A stretch of 43,805 bases of DNA from Nitrospirota bacterium (GTDB lineage: Bacteria > Nitrospirota > Thermodesulfovibrionia > Thermodesulfovibrionales > JdFR-85). The notes beneath the pieces are model-generated. The model was not told the origin of the DNA. It searched no databases and saw only the letters and a list, made by a program, of their open reading frames with translations. Made by a program: the position numbers and the translations under genes. The stretch spans positions 1 to 43,805 of the forward strand of contig JAYWMQ010000004.1 in assembly GCA_035873375.1 (NCBI GenBank). Reading direction: 5' to 3'. Shown one piece after another: positions 26,529-35,030 of this stretch (positions are counted from its first letter, which is position 1; each line of letters begins with the position of its first letter).

Positions 26529-27872
26529 TCACAACCCTCCAAAAGTTTGCCAGCTGCAGCCGGGACGGTCTCTCATATACCCCCTCAACCAGTTATATTG
26601 AGGGTGTTTTTGTAAAAAGGCTTTTACGTCAAAAGGCATGCCACAGGCATGCCCCCACCGGGCCTGAAAACTCATATTTTCCACCATGGCAGAATCAACG
26701 ACCTTCCCATCGCCTGCTCCCCATGGATAGTAAGGCCCCTGACCGGCATGACTGCCATACTTTGCATCGTCAAGTTCCAGATGTCCGCATATTGTCCGGG
26801 AAGAGGGATTATCCTGTTCTTGAAGATAAACATCCCCATGGTCTGATATGATCTCTTTGGCTTTATCAATATCCACATCAATGCCCTCTTTGTCCAGCAG
26901 CTCCATAAACCGCAAGCGGCGGGCACCGTTGTAGCGGATATCGGAATAACTATTACCACTGCACTCCTGGTTGCGTATCCTCAGGTCAGCAGCCACATTA
27001 TAACCGCTGTAAAAACCGTCATCCTTTTTCTCGAAACCAAGATATTTTAATCCTATCTCAACTCTTGCAATCTCTTTTGTTTTAATATCCCCTAACAGCC
27101 AACTACCGGCATAACCACCATTGTTATTTTTCCACATCCTGTTTTTCCAGTCTTCAATGCTTTGGGCATATTGACACGCCTTGCGGGACCGGTAAAATTC
27201 CGGCTCCTTATTATTGTCAAACCCCGAAAAACCGGAGATGGTGGTTTCTGCCACAACCAGTTTTGCTCCGGTTATCCACCAGTCTATGGTACTGGCAATA
27301 TAGCCCGGAGGGGCTTGAAAAAGCAAGCGGTAGCCGTTGGCCGGATGGATATCCAGAATTATGTTGTAGTGATCCGACGCAGCATACCTGTCCCAGCAGT
27401 TGTGAGCCATGACAATATTGCCGTCTTTGGTGGCATTCCCGGTTGTAATAAATGCACTGCAGCGGTGTGCATTTTTAAACCAGTGCGGTTGTGAATCATT
27501 GTACATCGGCCACCAGTAACCCAGCAGGTCCTGGTAGCTGTTCCAGGTCAGGATCTCCTCAAAACTGGTCAGAAAACGATTGGCACAGGCACCATCGGCA
27601 ATACCCTGCAGTTCCTGGGTGAATTCATCATCAATATGCCGAGGGAAAAGCTCATTGGCCTTCTCAATAAAAAAATCCCACTCCATCCCTGTATCCCATT
27701 TGGCCAGAAACCTGTTTACCCTTATGGCCTCTTTTATTTGAGAGGCAAGGTAGTAACCATGCTGAAAGCCGCGCTGGTAGGGTTCTCCTGCAATCCTCAG
27801 ATAAATCCAGCCGTCTCTTGACTCCGGTTCTCCCCCTGTCAGGAGGTCTTTTAAATAGTTATTTGTCATCAA
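26529..27872 (-). CDS. C45/phospholipase-B-like Ntn hydrolase
   Basis: 447 residues. The central HRCSAFITTGNATKDGNIVMAHNCWD resembles the nucleophile region of self-processing Ntn hydrolases of the C45 (acyl-transferase) and phospholipase B-like groups; the Cys of RCSAF would become the N-terminal nucleophile after autocleavage. GEPYQRGFQHGYYLA and ELQGIADGA in the N-terminal part, and SWLLGDIKTKEIARVEIGLK, TICGHLELDD and WGHACGMPFDVKAFL later, are in keeping with that group. No signal peptide is evident, so it is probably cytoplasmic. These enzymes cut or form amide bonds; the substrate here is unknown. It follows two small genes on the same strand (68 bp gap), which may be partners or substrates. 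Confidence 0.8.
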   Translation of the reverse strand: MMTNNYLKDLLTGGEPESRDGWIYLRIAGEPYQRGFQHGYYLASQIKEAIRVNRFLAKWDTGMEWDFFIEKANELFPRHIDDEFTQELQGIADGACANRFLTSFEEILTWNSYQDLLGYWWPMYNDSQPHWFKNAHRCSAFITTGNATKDGNIVMAHNCWDRYAASDHYNIILDIHPANGYRLLFQAPPGYIASTIDWWITGAKLVVAETTISGFSGFDNNKEPEFYRSRKACQYAQSIEDWKNRMWKNNNGGYAGSWLLGDIKTKEIARVEIGLKYLGFEKKDDGFYSGYNVAADLRIRNQECSGNSYSDIRYNGARRLRFMELLDKEGIDVDIDKAKEIISDHGDVYLQEQDNPSSRTICGHLELDDAKYGSHAGQGPYYPWGAGDGKVVDSAMVENMSFQARWGHACGMPFDVKAFLQKHPQYNWLRGYMRDRPGCSWQTFGGL

Positions 27873-27939
27873 ATTTTCCTAAAAAACATCTTTGGCAAAA
27901 ACTTTGTTCCCCTATAAATACTTAACATATCAGAGAGAT

Positions 27940-28335
27940 TCAGCAACATATAGCATCCCACGTTGTCCAATAGTTAGCCCCCTTCCCTCCTTCCGTAGCA
28001 ACAATACCTACAATAGCAGTGCAGTTTGATTTGCAACCGATATCCGGTTTGCTGCCAGGTTTCGGAGGAAGAGTCTTTTCTTCAAATTTTCGTCCTGAAG
28101 CCCTGACCGTTACTTTGAATATCCCTGACAGGTTAGGTGTCTGCAGAATCTCCTCAGGATTATCAGAGTTTATAATTCCCGACCAACTACTATCAGCCTG
28201 TTCAATCCTGACCTCCCATCTGGTAATATATTTTGAAGTCTCATGTTCCGGCGATATATAGGCCCAAAACTGTGCACCATCACCCAATTCTACCTTGTTT
28301 TTCATTGTTTCTACGTTGTCCTGAAATTCACTCAT
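27940..28335 (-). CDS. Small unknown protein with Cys-containing C-terminal tail
   Basis: 131 residues from the ATG at 28335, preceded by GGGGGGT 4 nt upstream. An in-frame ATG at 28446 would lie inside a 12-bp hairpin and lacks an SD, so the shorter form is preferred. The body (FWAYISPEHETSKYITRWEVRIEQ and LSGIFKVTVRASG) alternates hydrophobic and polar residues as in an Ig-like beta domain. After a Pro/Lys linker (LPPKPGSKPD), the tail carries four cysteines (CKSNC and a terminal CC) around a Gly-rich segment, ending in ICC-stop. I do not recognise it. Its place between gene B and an amide-bond hydrolase makes it a candidate substrate or partner; that is inference only. Confidence 0.55.
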   Translation of the reverse strand: MSEFQDNVETMKNKVELGDGAQFWAYISPEHETSKYITRWEVRIEQADSSWSGIINSDNPEEILQTPNLSGIFKVTVRASGRKFEEKTLPPKPGSKPDIGCKSNCTAIVGIVATEGGKGANYWTTWDAICC

Positions 28336-28426
28336 TGTAACCCCCCCTGGTTTCAGGTTTTGAAGACTTTGTACCCCCCTCTGCTTAGCCAGAACTTTTG
28401 CTACAGACTCAACGGTTGCCATCAGC

Positions 28427-28463
28427 GCCGCAAAACCCAAAGCCAAGCAACGGGTTTTGCGGC
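28427..28463. other. Perfect 12-bp stem-loop between gene B and the next gene
   Basis: GCCGCAAAACCC (28427-28438) and GGGTTTTGCGGC (28452-28463) pair perfectly around a 13-nt loop, 17 bp after the gene B stop. No T tract follows on the minus strand, so it is not a standard terminator. In a shared transcript it could protect the gene B message or lower read-through. Confidence 0.55.
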
Positions 28464-28479
28464 TGGCTGAAAGGTTTAG

Positions 28480-28791
28480 CTATGATTCGCCTTCACCGAT
28501 TGGCTCGGAACTGGTTCCCAAGAACGCACGGCCTGCCGCAAAGTAGATATAGACCGGCTTCTCGTTTCTTAGTACATCAATTACGTTTTCGAACATAGCG
28601 GAAGGCAAATGCATCCGGATGATTCCATTACTTACATAATCGTCCTCAAAGAACTGCCCCGGATCATTGAATCTGATCCATGCAACGACCTTTCCGTTTG
28701 TGTCCTTCAGCTGGATTTGGGCACGGTTGGTTTGATAACCGGAAGGACTTCCGTAAAACAGAACACTGTAACTACCGATTGTATGAGCCAT
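28480..28791 (-). CDS. Small beta-rich protein (gene B), paralogue of gene A
   Basis: 103 residues, function unknown. The start at 28791 has AAAGGAGA 9 nt upstream. The sequence is rich in beta-forming residues (RAQIQLKDTNGKVVAWIRF), with no signal peptide or membrane helix. Its C-terminal half matches the gene at 2130-2459: GIIRMHLPSAMF, VIDVLRNEKPVYIYF and EPIGEGE. Two copies 26 kb apart, each first in its unit with an unusual SD-like element about 80 nt upstream, suggest a small family in this genome. Here it leads a unit with the Cys-tail protein and the Ntn hydrolase. Confidence 0.65.
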   Translation of the reverse strand: MAHTIGSYSVLFYGSPSGYQTNRAQIQLKDTNGKVVAWIRFNDPGQFFEDDYVSNGIIRMHLPSAMFENVIDVLRNEKPVYIYFAAGRAFLGTSSEPIGEGES

Positions 28792-29206
28792 GATTGATTC
28801 TCCTTTTGTTTAGTATTTTTTGTTAGACCTGCTAAAGACAGATTAGAAAACCTACCTGTTACCGTTACTCACCTCCTTTCATTTGAGACTTTCACCCCCC
28901 CTCTGCGGGCTTTGGAATAATCCGTATTCCTTGTATCTTGCCCCTTTATATCCTGAACGTTATCTGTATTACCATTATGGCTGCACTATAAACACACTTC
29001 CAGCGCTTCTTCAACAGACTCAACTCGAAAGTTGACCGACAACTATCCGGGTATCTTGAAATATTATACTGAAGCCGGACAATATATGGATGGTAAAAAT
29101 ACCCTTACAACTACAGGGTTTGGGGGAATGGGAAAGAATCATCTGTATTGGGCTACAATACAAGGATAAAATTCATATTACAGATTACACGGGGTTGAGA
29201 TAGAAG
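28792..29206. other. Gene-free stretch between gene B and cbiB
   Basis: No credible ORF. On the minus strand AAGGAGGT (28878-28871) lies 79 nt upstream of gene B and is preceded by ATG and followed by GAGTAA, a five-codon frame; the paralogue A has the same octamer 76 nt upstream of its start. A short hairpin TCAACT-CGAA-AGTTGA is at 29020-29035. I looked for a cobalamin riboswitch before cbiB and saw no B12 box. A weak GAGATAGAAG precedes the cbiB ATG. Confidence 0.45.
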
Positions 29207-30217
29207 ATGATCTTTAGTGGAGTGCCTGCACAGCTTGTATTGGCCTTTTTAGTGGATTCGCTTATTGGTGATCCCCGATGGTTTCCGCACCCCATAAGGT
29301 GTATTGGAGAGTTCATATCCTGGCTTGAAGGACGGGCAAGAAGGTTTTGCCACAGCCCTGTGACTGAAAAGGTCTCGGGTGGAGTGATTGTTGCAGTCGT
29401 GGTTGGTACAACCTATTTTGCAACTTATCTCTTTACTGAAACAGTATCCTCCGTATTCCGGGATGTCTCGATATTAAATATTATCTCTTTAAATGATATA
29501 GTCATTGCATTGGCCGGTTCCCTGACTATTGCACTCAGGGGGCTGCGGGAATCTGCGGGAAACGTGCTCTCTGAACTCAAACGGTCTGATCTTGATTCTG
29601 CAAGGGGGCAGCTTGGACATATCGTCGGCAGGGATACGGAGGGACTGAATGAGGAGGGAATTTTGAGGGCAACCATTGAGACCCTCTCTGAAAATGTCTC
29701 AGACGGGGTGATTGCACCAATGTTTTACTTTGCAATCGGCGGCCTTCCTCTTGCTATGGCATACAAGGCAATAAACACATTGGACTCCATGCTCGGTTAC
29801 AGGAATGAGAGATACATAAATTTTGGATATGTGGCTGCAAGGCTTGACGATATTGCCAATTACATCCCGGCAAGGCTCACGGCCTGGGCCATAATATTCT
29901 CTGCTGCTGTGCTGTCGTCAGATAAGTTGAGCCCTTCAAGGGCAGTAAGGGTGATGCTGAGAGATGGAAGGAAGCACTCAAGCCCCAATGCAGGTCTGCC
30001 GGAGGCGGCGATGGCAGGAGCCCTTGGGATTCGGCTTGGAGGGCCTTCTTCTTATAGGGGGGTTGTCAGTGAAAAACCATTCATCGGGGAAGGTAAGCGG
30101 GAGCTTGAAGTTGAGGATGGTGCTATGGCAGACAGGATTATAAAGGCTGCAGGAGGCATTGGGATGATTTTCTGCGTAATGCTCTCTATATTGATACACA
30201 GAATTTTAATCATATGA
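29207..30217 (+). CDS. cbiB: Adenosylcobinamide-phosphate synthase
   Basis: A 336-residue membrane protein (CbiB/CobD) that attaches aminopropanol phosphate to adenosylcobyric acid in B12 synthesis. Family marks are FLVDSLIGDPRWFPHPIRCIGEFISWLE near the N-terminus, DTEGLNEEGILRATIETLSENVSDGVIAP in the middle, and HSSPNAGLPEAAMAGALGIRLGG near the end. About four hydrophobic segments are visible, including a last one at the C-terminus. Length is normal. No other cobalamin genes or riboswitch are near, so it stands alone here. Confidence 0.95.
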   Translation: MIFSGVPAQLVLAFLVDSLIGDPRWFPHPIRCIGEFISWLEGRARRFCHSPVTEKVSGGVIVAVVVGTTYFATYLFTETVSSVFRDVSILNIISLNDIVIALAGSLTIALRGLRESAGNVLSELKRSDLDSARGQLGHIVGRDTEGLNEEGILRATIETLSENVSDGVIAPMFYFAIGGLPLAMAYKAINTLDSMLGYRNERYINFGYVAARLDDIANYIPARLTAWAIIFSAAVLSSDKLSPSRAVRVMLRDGRKHSSPNAGLPEAAMAGALGIRLGGPSSYRGVVSEKPFIGEGKRELEVEDGAMADRIIKAAGGIGMIFCVMLSILIHRILII

Positions 30218-30418
30218 TACAGCTTGAACAAAACAGAGGATATTAACCACAGAGGGCACAGAGAGCTCAGAGAAAAAAACAAGACATGAATTTGTTCAAA
30301 AGAAAGTCAGGGGTTTAAAAAAAAATTATAATTCAGTTTTATTTAGTATCCGCGTTTATCTGCGAAAATCTGCGGCCAATTGAACTCTTTATTCCGGTCT
30401 TTGCAAACTTGCCCCGGT
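30218..30418. repeat. Intergenic stretch with widespread-repeat-like sequence
   Basis: No gene. TTAACCACAGAGGGCACAGAGAG (from 30242) and ATCCGCGTTTATCTGCG (around 30349-30365) resemble short intergenic sequences found in many copies in varied bacterial genomes. Only one copy of each is in this window, so the repeat status rests on recollection. Confidence 0.35.
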
Positions 30419-31918
30419 TCAATGCTTACTTCTTCCCCCCGCCTTGTTATGTTCGGTCTTCCAGGGTCTTGATGCTATCACAAAAGCGGCAACAAGGGTC
30501 AATAATATCCAGTCCCTGCCAATCAGTATGAGCGAGGCCCAGCTATATCCTCCATATGGCTTTCTGAGTTCAGTGTAGAGGTCTCCAACGAGTATTATTC
30601 CAAGCACAAGGGGCACAAAGTATTTGATAAGTATATCCCACCAGAAACCGAGCTTGATGGTGGATATCCTGTTGATATGCTGCCTCAGGACCTTTATCCT
30701 GAAGAACCAGCCCACGAGTATGCATTCAAATATACCCACAACAATCAGTCCGTAGTGAGTAAGGAAATGGTCTACTATGTCGAGCCACAGCAGCCCTGCC
30801 TGCGTGGTAAAGATGACAGATCCGCAGAAACCCAGAATGGAGACAATAGTTATAAGACGTTTTCGCCTGATCCCGAATTTATCAACCATTGCTGATGTGA
30901 ATGCCTCAATTATAGAGATGGAAGAGGAGAGGCCGGCCACCACAAGGCAGAGGAAAAAGATCGCACCGAAGATATTCCCTCCCGGCATAAGGCTGACCGC
31001 TTTTGGGTATGCAACAAAGGCAAGGCCTATACTCTGTGAGACAACTCCGGAGAGGGGTTCACCCTGTGTTGTGGCCATAAAACCAAGGACAGAGAATACC
31101 GCAACCCCTGCAAAGAGTGAATACCCACTATTGATAAACGCTGTCAGCAATGCATACCTGGTAATATTTGCCTTTTCAGGAAGATAACTCGCATATGCTA
31201 TCATGATCCCGAAACCAAGGCTTAGGGTAAAAAATATCTGGCTGTAGGCATCGATCCATACCCTTGGGTCCGAGAGCCTCGAAAAATCGGGGGTCAGGTA
31301 TGCCCGAACTCCGGACATCGCCCCCTCAAGTGTGAGAGACCAGAAGACGAGCACAGCAGTCAGCACAAAGAGCAGGGGCATGAATATCCTGTTTGCAAGC
31401 TCAATCCCCCGCTGCACGCCCCTGTGGACTATAAACCAGTTTATAAACCAGATAACGAGGAGTGCAAAAAATATCGGTGTCCTTATCTGTCCTATCTCTG
31501 ACGGTGAATTGCTTACGGAGAGGAAATCCTTGAAGAAAAATGTGTTAGGATCATTACCCCAGCCAAGGTTAAAGGAGAGGAAAAAGAAATTAAGGCACCA
31601 GGCAACTATTACCATATAATAAAGCACTATGCCGAACATCACAAACGTTACGGCCCACCAGCCAAGCCATTCCCAATTCTTCCTTATCTTTGCATAGGCA
31701 AGAGGAGCTGATCCGATACGCTCATGTCCAACGGCAAATTCCAGTATCAGCAGGGGGATTCCCGCTGTCAGGAGGGCGGTAAAGTAGGGTATAAGAAAGG
31801 CTCCACCACCATAGTTATATGCCATATAGCTGAATCGCCAGATATTGCCGAGCCCTATTGCCGAGCCCACTGCGGCAAGCAGAAAACCAAACTGGCTATT
31901 CCACTGCTCCCTCTTCAT
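30419..31918 (-). CDS. Sodium-dependent NSS-family transporter
   Basis: A 499-residue inner-membrane symporter with about twelve hydrophobic segments. The N-terminus reads SQFGFLLAAVGSAIGLGNIWRFSYMAYNYGGGAFLIPY, the hallmark of the neurotransmitter:sodium symporter family with the unwound first helix that binds Na+ and substrate. PLLILEFAVGH is also typical. Bacterial members take up amino acids such as leucine, tryptophan or tyrosine; the substrate cannot be told. Its ATG directly follows the aroK stop with a GGAG upstream, so it is translated from the same message as shikimate kinase, which would suit an aromatic substrate; that is inference. Confidence 0.92.
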   Translation of the reverse strand: MKREQWNSQFGFLLAAVGSAIGLGNIWRFSYMAYNYGGGAFLIPYFTALLTAGIPLLILEFAVGHERIGSAPLAYAKIRKNWEWLGWWAVTFVMFGIVLYYMVIVAWCLNFFFLSFNLGWGNDPNTFFFKDFLSVSNSPSEIGQIRTPIFFALLVIWFINWFIVHRGVQRGIELANRIFMPLLFVLTAVLVFWSLTLEGAMSGVRAYLTPDFSRLSDPRVWIDAYSQIFFTLSLGFGIMIAYASYLPEKANITRYALLTAFINSGYSLFAGVAVFSVLGFMATTQGEPLSGVVSQSIGLAFVAYPKAVSLMPGGNIFGAIFFLCLVVAGLSSSISIIEAFTSAMVDKFGIRRKRLITIVSILGFCGSVIFTTQAGLLWLDIVDHFLTHYGLIVVGIFECILVGWFFRIKVLRQHINRISTIKLGFWWDILIKYFVPLVLGIILVGDLYTELRKPYGGYSWASLILIGRDWILLTLVAAFVIASRPWKTEHNKAGGRSKH

Positions 31919-32431
31919 CTATTCGGATAACTCCTTCACTCTCCGTATAATCTCATCTGCAATCTCTGCTGTGGAAAGGGAATCCGTCTCAATTAGGATA
32001 TCCGCCTTTTCATAGAATGGCTCTCTGTAGTCAAGAAGGTCTCTTATCTTTTTCAGGGGATCGTCCACATTCAGGAGGGGCCGTTCTCCGGAAGTGCTTG
32101 TGCGTTTCAGGATGGTCTCAGGGGTTGCTTTAAGACAGACTATCACGCCCTTTTCCCTGAGGGCCTTCATGTTTTCCTCTCTCAGGACAACCCCTCCGCC
32201 AGTGGAAATCACTACATTGTCCTGCCCTGCAAACTTTCTTACGATCTCTGTCTCCCTGTCACGGAAGTAGCGCTCACCAAAACGGCTGAATATCTCATTG
32301 ATCGTCAAGCCCTCGGCCTTCTCTATCTCTTCATCAAGCTCGACAAGCTTCATTCCAAGCCGGTTGGCAAGCTCCCTGCCCACAGCAGTTTTACCGCTCC
32401 CCATAAATCCGGTAAGCACAATATTTTTCAT
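31919..32431 (-). CDS. aroK: Shikimate kinase
   Basis: A 170-residue P-loop kinase that phosphorylates shikimate on the way to chorismate. The P-loop GFMGSGKT is at residues 8-15. The shikimate-binding motifs are ELDEEIEKAEGLTINEIFSRFGE-like (with FRDRE) and ISTGGGVV, and the lid region RTSTSGERPLL follows. Complete length. It lies downstream of aroC on the same strand, separated by a 235-bp gap holding a dispersed repeat, and is joined end-to-start with the NSS transporter. Confidence 0.95.
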   Translation of the reverse strand: MKNIVLTGFMGSGKTAVGRELANRLGMKLVELDEEIEKAEGLTINEIFSRFGERYFRDRETEIVRKFAGQDNVVISTGGGVVLREENMKALREKGVIVCLKATPETILKRTSTSGERPLLNVDDPLKKIRDLLDYREPFYEKADILIETDSLSTAEIADEIIRRVKELSE

Positions 32432-32466
32432 TCTTTCCCCAAAGATTTTTTCAGCCTCACGATTAC

Positions 32467-32600
32467 CCTTTTAAAGATGAAAAGCGCATGGAGCAGAGCT
32501 CATAGAGCAAAGCGTAAAGACAAAGCTTATAAGGAGTCCCATGTCCTACGTGCTATGCGTCTTATCTTTAAACGCCTTTCGCTATGCTCTTTGCGTTTTC
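32467..32600 (-). repeat. Dispersed intergenic repeat, copy 2
   Basis: The reverse complement of this stretch aligns along its length with 25757-25878, sharing ACGCAAAGAGCATAGCG, AAAGATAAGAC, TTTACGCTTTGCTC and ATGCGCTTTTCATCTTTAAAAGG-type blocks (mostly identical, with a more diverged centre). It lies between aroC and aroK, in inverted orientation relative to copy 1. Confidence 0.7.
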
Positions 32601-32666
32601 AAATCCCCTCAAAAATCTCCCCTTTTGAAGTGTGCAAGATTATACCGGATTTCTGAAAAAATCCGT

Positions 32667-33851
32667 CTACATATTCTTCAGATAATTCTCATAATTTCTC
32701 TTTGTCTCCTCCATGCTGTCACCACCGAACTTCTCCAGAAGGGCATCTGCAATTACCAGTGACATAACTGCCTCACCAATTACCGAGGCTGCCGGCACTG
32801 CACAGACATCAGACCTCTCGTATGCAGCCTCAAAGGGTTCACCTGTAACAATATCAACAGACCTGAGGGGTTTGCGCTGGGTTGGGATCGGCTTCATGAC
32901 TGCCCTGACTACTACAGGCATACCGTTTGTAATTCCACCTTCTATGCCGCCGGCATGATTCGTTTTTCTGAGGACAGACCTGGGGGACTCAGCGTCAGGA
33001 GAGGGATATATCTCATCCATCACTTCAGCACCCGGTCTCTCTGCAAGCTCAAATCCACTACCGATTTCAATACCTTTTATGGCCTGAATGCCCATGAAGG
33101 CATGAGCAAGGCGGCCGTCAAGTCTCCTGTCCCACTGAATATGGCTGCCAAGGCCGACCGGCACACCCACGGCATGTACCAGGAATGTGCCTCCAAGGGA
33201 GTAGCCCTCCCCTGTTGCCATCTCAATGGCCTCCTTCATCCGGGTTGCCGTATCATCCTCAGGACACCTGACATCAGAGGACTCAGCACTTCGGGATAAC
33301 GCCTTCAGATCCTCCACTTTCAAAACAGACGGGTCAATGCTCATGGATGCATTGCCTATGGCCGTAACAAACCCTCCAACAGTTATGCCGAACTCCTCAA
33401 GAAACCTTCTGGCAATTGCGCCTACAGCAACCCTCATGGCTGTCTCCCTTGCAGAGGACCTCTCAAGGATGTTCCTTATATCATCCTGATGATACTTGGT
33501 TGCACCAGGCAGATCGGCATGCCCTGGTCTTGGTCTTGTAACAGGCTGCACAGAGTCCTTCTCTTCCGCAAGAGGCGACATCCCCTCCTGCCAGTTTTCC
33601 CAGTCACGGTTTTCAATAAAAAGGGCGACCGGTGATCCAATTGTAACCCCCCATCTGATTCCGGAAATAAACTCAACACTGTCTGACTCTATCTTCATCC
33701 TGCCGCCACGGCCAAAACCGGTCTGTCTCCTGCCAAGTTGCCGGTTTATATAATCAGGTGTTATCTGCAGATTTGCAGGAATACCCTCGATAATGCCTGT
33801 CAGCCCCTTTCCGTGAGACTCTCCTGCTGTAAGAAAACGCAACCTGAACAT
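32667..33851 (-). CDS. aroC: Chorismate synthase
   Basis: A 394-residue FMN-dependent lyase making chorismate from EPSP. Signatures are RFLTAGESHGKGLTGIIEGIPA at the N-terminus, RPGHADLPGATKYHQDDIRNILERSSARETAMRVAVGA in the first half and RKTNHAGGIEGGITNGMPV later, all with the expected FMN and substrate residues. The ATG at 33851 has AAAGGAG about 10-11 nt upstream. Downstream on the same strand come aroK and the NSS transporter; trpE and trpG, which use chorismate, are 7 kb away. Confidence 0.97.
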   Translation of the reverse strand: MFRLRFLTAGESHGKGLTGIIEGIPANLQITPDYINRQLGRRQTGFGRGGRMKIESDSVEFISGIRWGVTIGSPVALFIENRDWENWQEGMSPLAEEKDSVQPVTRPRPGHADLPGATKYHQDDIRNILERSSARETAMRVAVGAIARRFLEEFGITVGGFVTAIGNASMSIDPSVLKVEDLKALSRSAESSDVRCPEDDTATRMKEAIEMATGEGYSLGGTFLVHAVGVPVGLGSHIQWDRRLDGRLAHAFMGIQAIKGIEIGSGFELAERPGAEVMDEIYPSPDAESPRSVLRKTNHAGGIEGGITNGMPVVVRAVMKPIPTQRKPLRSVDIVTGEPFEAAYERSDVCAVPAASVIGEAVMSLVIADALLEKFGGDSMEETKRNYENYLKNM

Positions 33852-34172
33852 TACCGTATCACTCCTTTCAAGTTTAGCCTATGGTCATTTTATGCTCCTG
33901 AGAGCTATACATATTAACATATTATCATCAGGGTTATCTTTTGGAAGGTGCAGTGCCATTGCTGATTATATTTATCGGTGGGAAAAGTTTGAGGGGATCA
34001 ACGGGATGGGAGTTCAGGAGTTGAAGAGCAAATGGCTTCACGATTAGGCTGTAATTGTCAATGCGAGGAGCAAAGCGACGAAGCAATCTGTTTTAAAAAT
34101 CAGACGGACATAGATTGCTTCGTTCTGCCGCAATGACAAAAAGGGCATTTCTTCAGACTTTTTACGACTTTA
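33852..34172. other. Gene-free stretch with palindromic repeat
   Basis: No ORF. It contains the 16-bp block GTTCAGGAGTTGAAGA at 34012-34027, identical to 25746-25761, and the inverted repeat at 34054-34139. The aroC SD lies at its left end. No terminator with a clean T tract was found for the cytochrome operon, which ends at 34173, although the inverted repeat could serve. Confidence 0.5.
34054..34139. repeat. Inverted-repeat element of the 'GCGAAGCAATCT' type
   Basis: The left arm TTGTCAATGCGAGGAGC...GACGAAGCAATCT is complementary, with a few mismatches, to the right arm AGATTGCTTCGTTCTGC...CGCAATGACAA. The unit can form a long hairpin with a 20-30 nt loop. Very similar palindromes (bases 'attgcgaggagcgaagcga' and complement) occur in many copies in genomes of several phyla and look like non-autonomous mobile repeats; that comparison is from memory. 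Confidence 0.65.
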
Positions 34173-35030
34173 TCAATCCTTATATGTCCTTGAAAGTAGA
34201 AATATGACAATTCCCAATCCGGCAAATACCATCATGAGGAAGACAGAAAAGTTCTTTCTGAATTCAAGTTCTTTAAAGGTTTTATCTATCTTTTCCTCAA
34301 TGAGACCCAATTTCTTTACAAACTTGTCTGTGCTCTGCTTAACGAGGTCCACATTAACGGTATGAAACAGGGTGCGATATTCTACATGGGTACGGAAGAG
34401 ACTCTTATCCTCCTCATCGGTAAAAACTCCCTCACTCTTTAATTTCTTCAGGTCATTATCTATATCTCTTATCTTTTTTTCTGTAAGGAAAAGCGCCTGT
34501 TTCATAATCTTGGCCCTTTCATAGGAATGGCATTTTGAACACCGCGACTCATTTATAATTTTTATACTCGCCTTCTGAATATTGTGAGAGCCGTGACAGG
34601 TTACACAGTTTGGCCCTGTTTTTGAAGCCTTAAGGGCCTTTCCGTGTCCGCTCTCAAGATAGTTCTTCAGTATGCCTATATGGCATTTACCACACACTTC
34701 AGGAACTTCGCTGTATTTTGGAGTACCGACAAAACCCCTTTCTGGCGACATAGCCATCTCCGCATCTTCCGGATCACCGCCATGACAGTTTTCACATGAA
34801 ACATCGTTATGGTAATGCCAGCTCTTTTTCCACTCCTGCGGGATATCACGAAACTCGGGCTTTATAATATCCGAGGTATGACATTCAATACATACACTCT
34901 CCTCAACAAGGCCGCCTGCCCATGGTTTGGTGAGAAACTCTTTCCCAAAAATATCCCTGTATCCTGCATCAGCAGTTGTAGCAATAGTTAAAAGAGTTAA
35001 AAGCAGCAGTATTGAAAGAATATATCTCAT
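34173..35030 (-). CDS. Pentaheme c-type cytochrome with C-terminal membrane anchor
   Basis: About 285 residues from the ATG at 35030, which has GGAGG 5 nt upstream and overlaps the cytochrome b stop by 4 bp (ATGA). A signal peptide (RYILSILLLLTLLTIATTADA) targets it to the periplasm. Five CxxCH haem sites are present: CIECH, CENCH, CGKCH, CVTCH and CSKCH. A helical region follows (about 165-245, with a DNDLKKLK charged stretch), then a hydrophobic anchor (NFSVFLMMVFAGLGIVIFLL). It ends the six-gene respiratory operon and probably takes electrons from the Rieske/cytochrome b unit to soluble carriers or a terminal reductase. Confidence 0.9.
   Translation of the reverse strand: MRYILSILLLLTLLTIATTADAGYRDIFGKEFLTKPWAGGLVEESVCIECHTSDIIKPEFRDIPQEWKKSWHYHNDVSCENCHGGDPEDAEMAMSPERGFVGTPKYSEVPEVCGKCHIGILKNYLESGHGKALKASKTGPNCVTCHGSHNIQKASIKIINESRCSKCHSYERAKIMKQALFLTEKKIRDIDNDLKKLKSEGVFTDEEDKSLFRTHVEYRTLFHTVNVDLVKQSTDKFVKKLGLIEEKIDKTFKELEFRKNFSVFLMMVFAGLGIVIFLLSRTYKD

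Noticed and set aside
28336-28446. A 37-codon N-terminal extension of the Cys-tailed protein
   Set aside because: Its ATG sits within a perfect 12-bp hairpin without SD, and the ATG at 28335 has a G-rich SD at usable spacing.
29040-29206. Cobalamin riboswitch before cbiB
   Set aside because: No B12-box-like sequence or fitting stem set was found in the 400 bp upstream.
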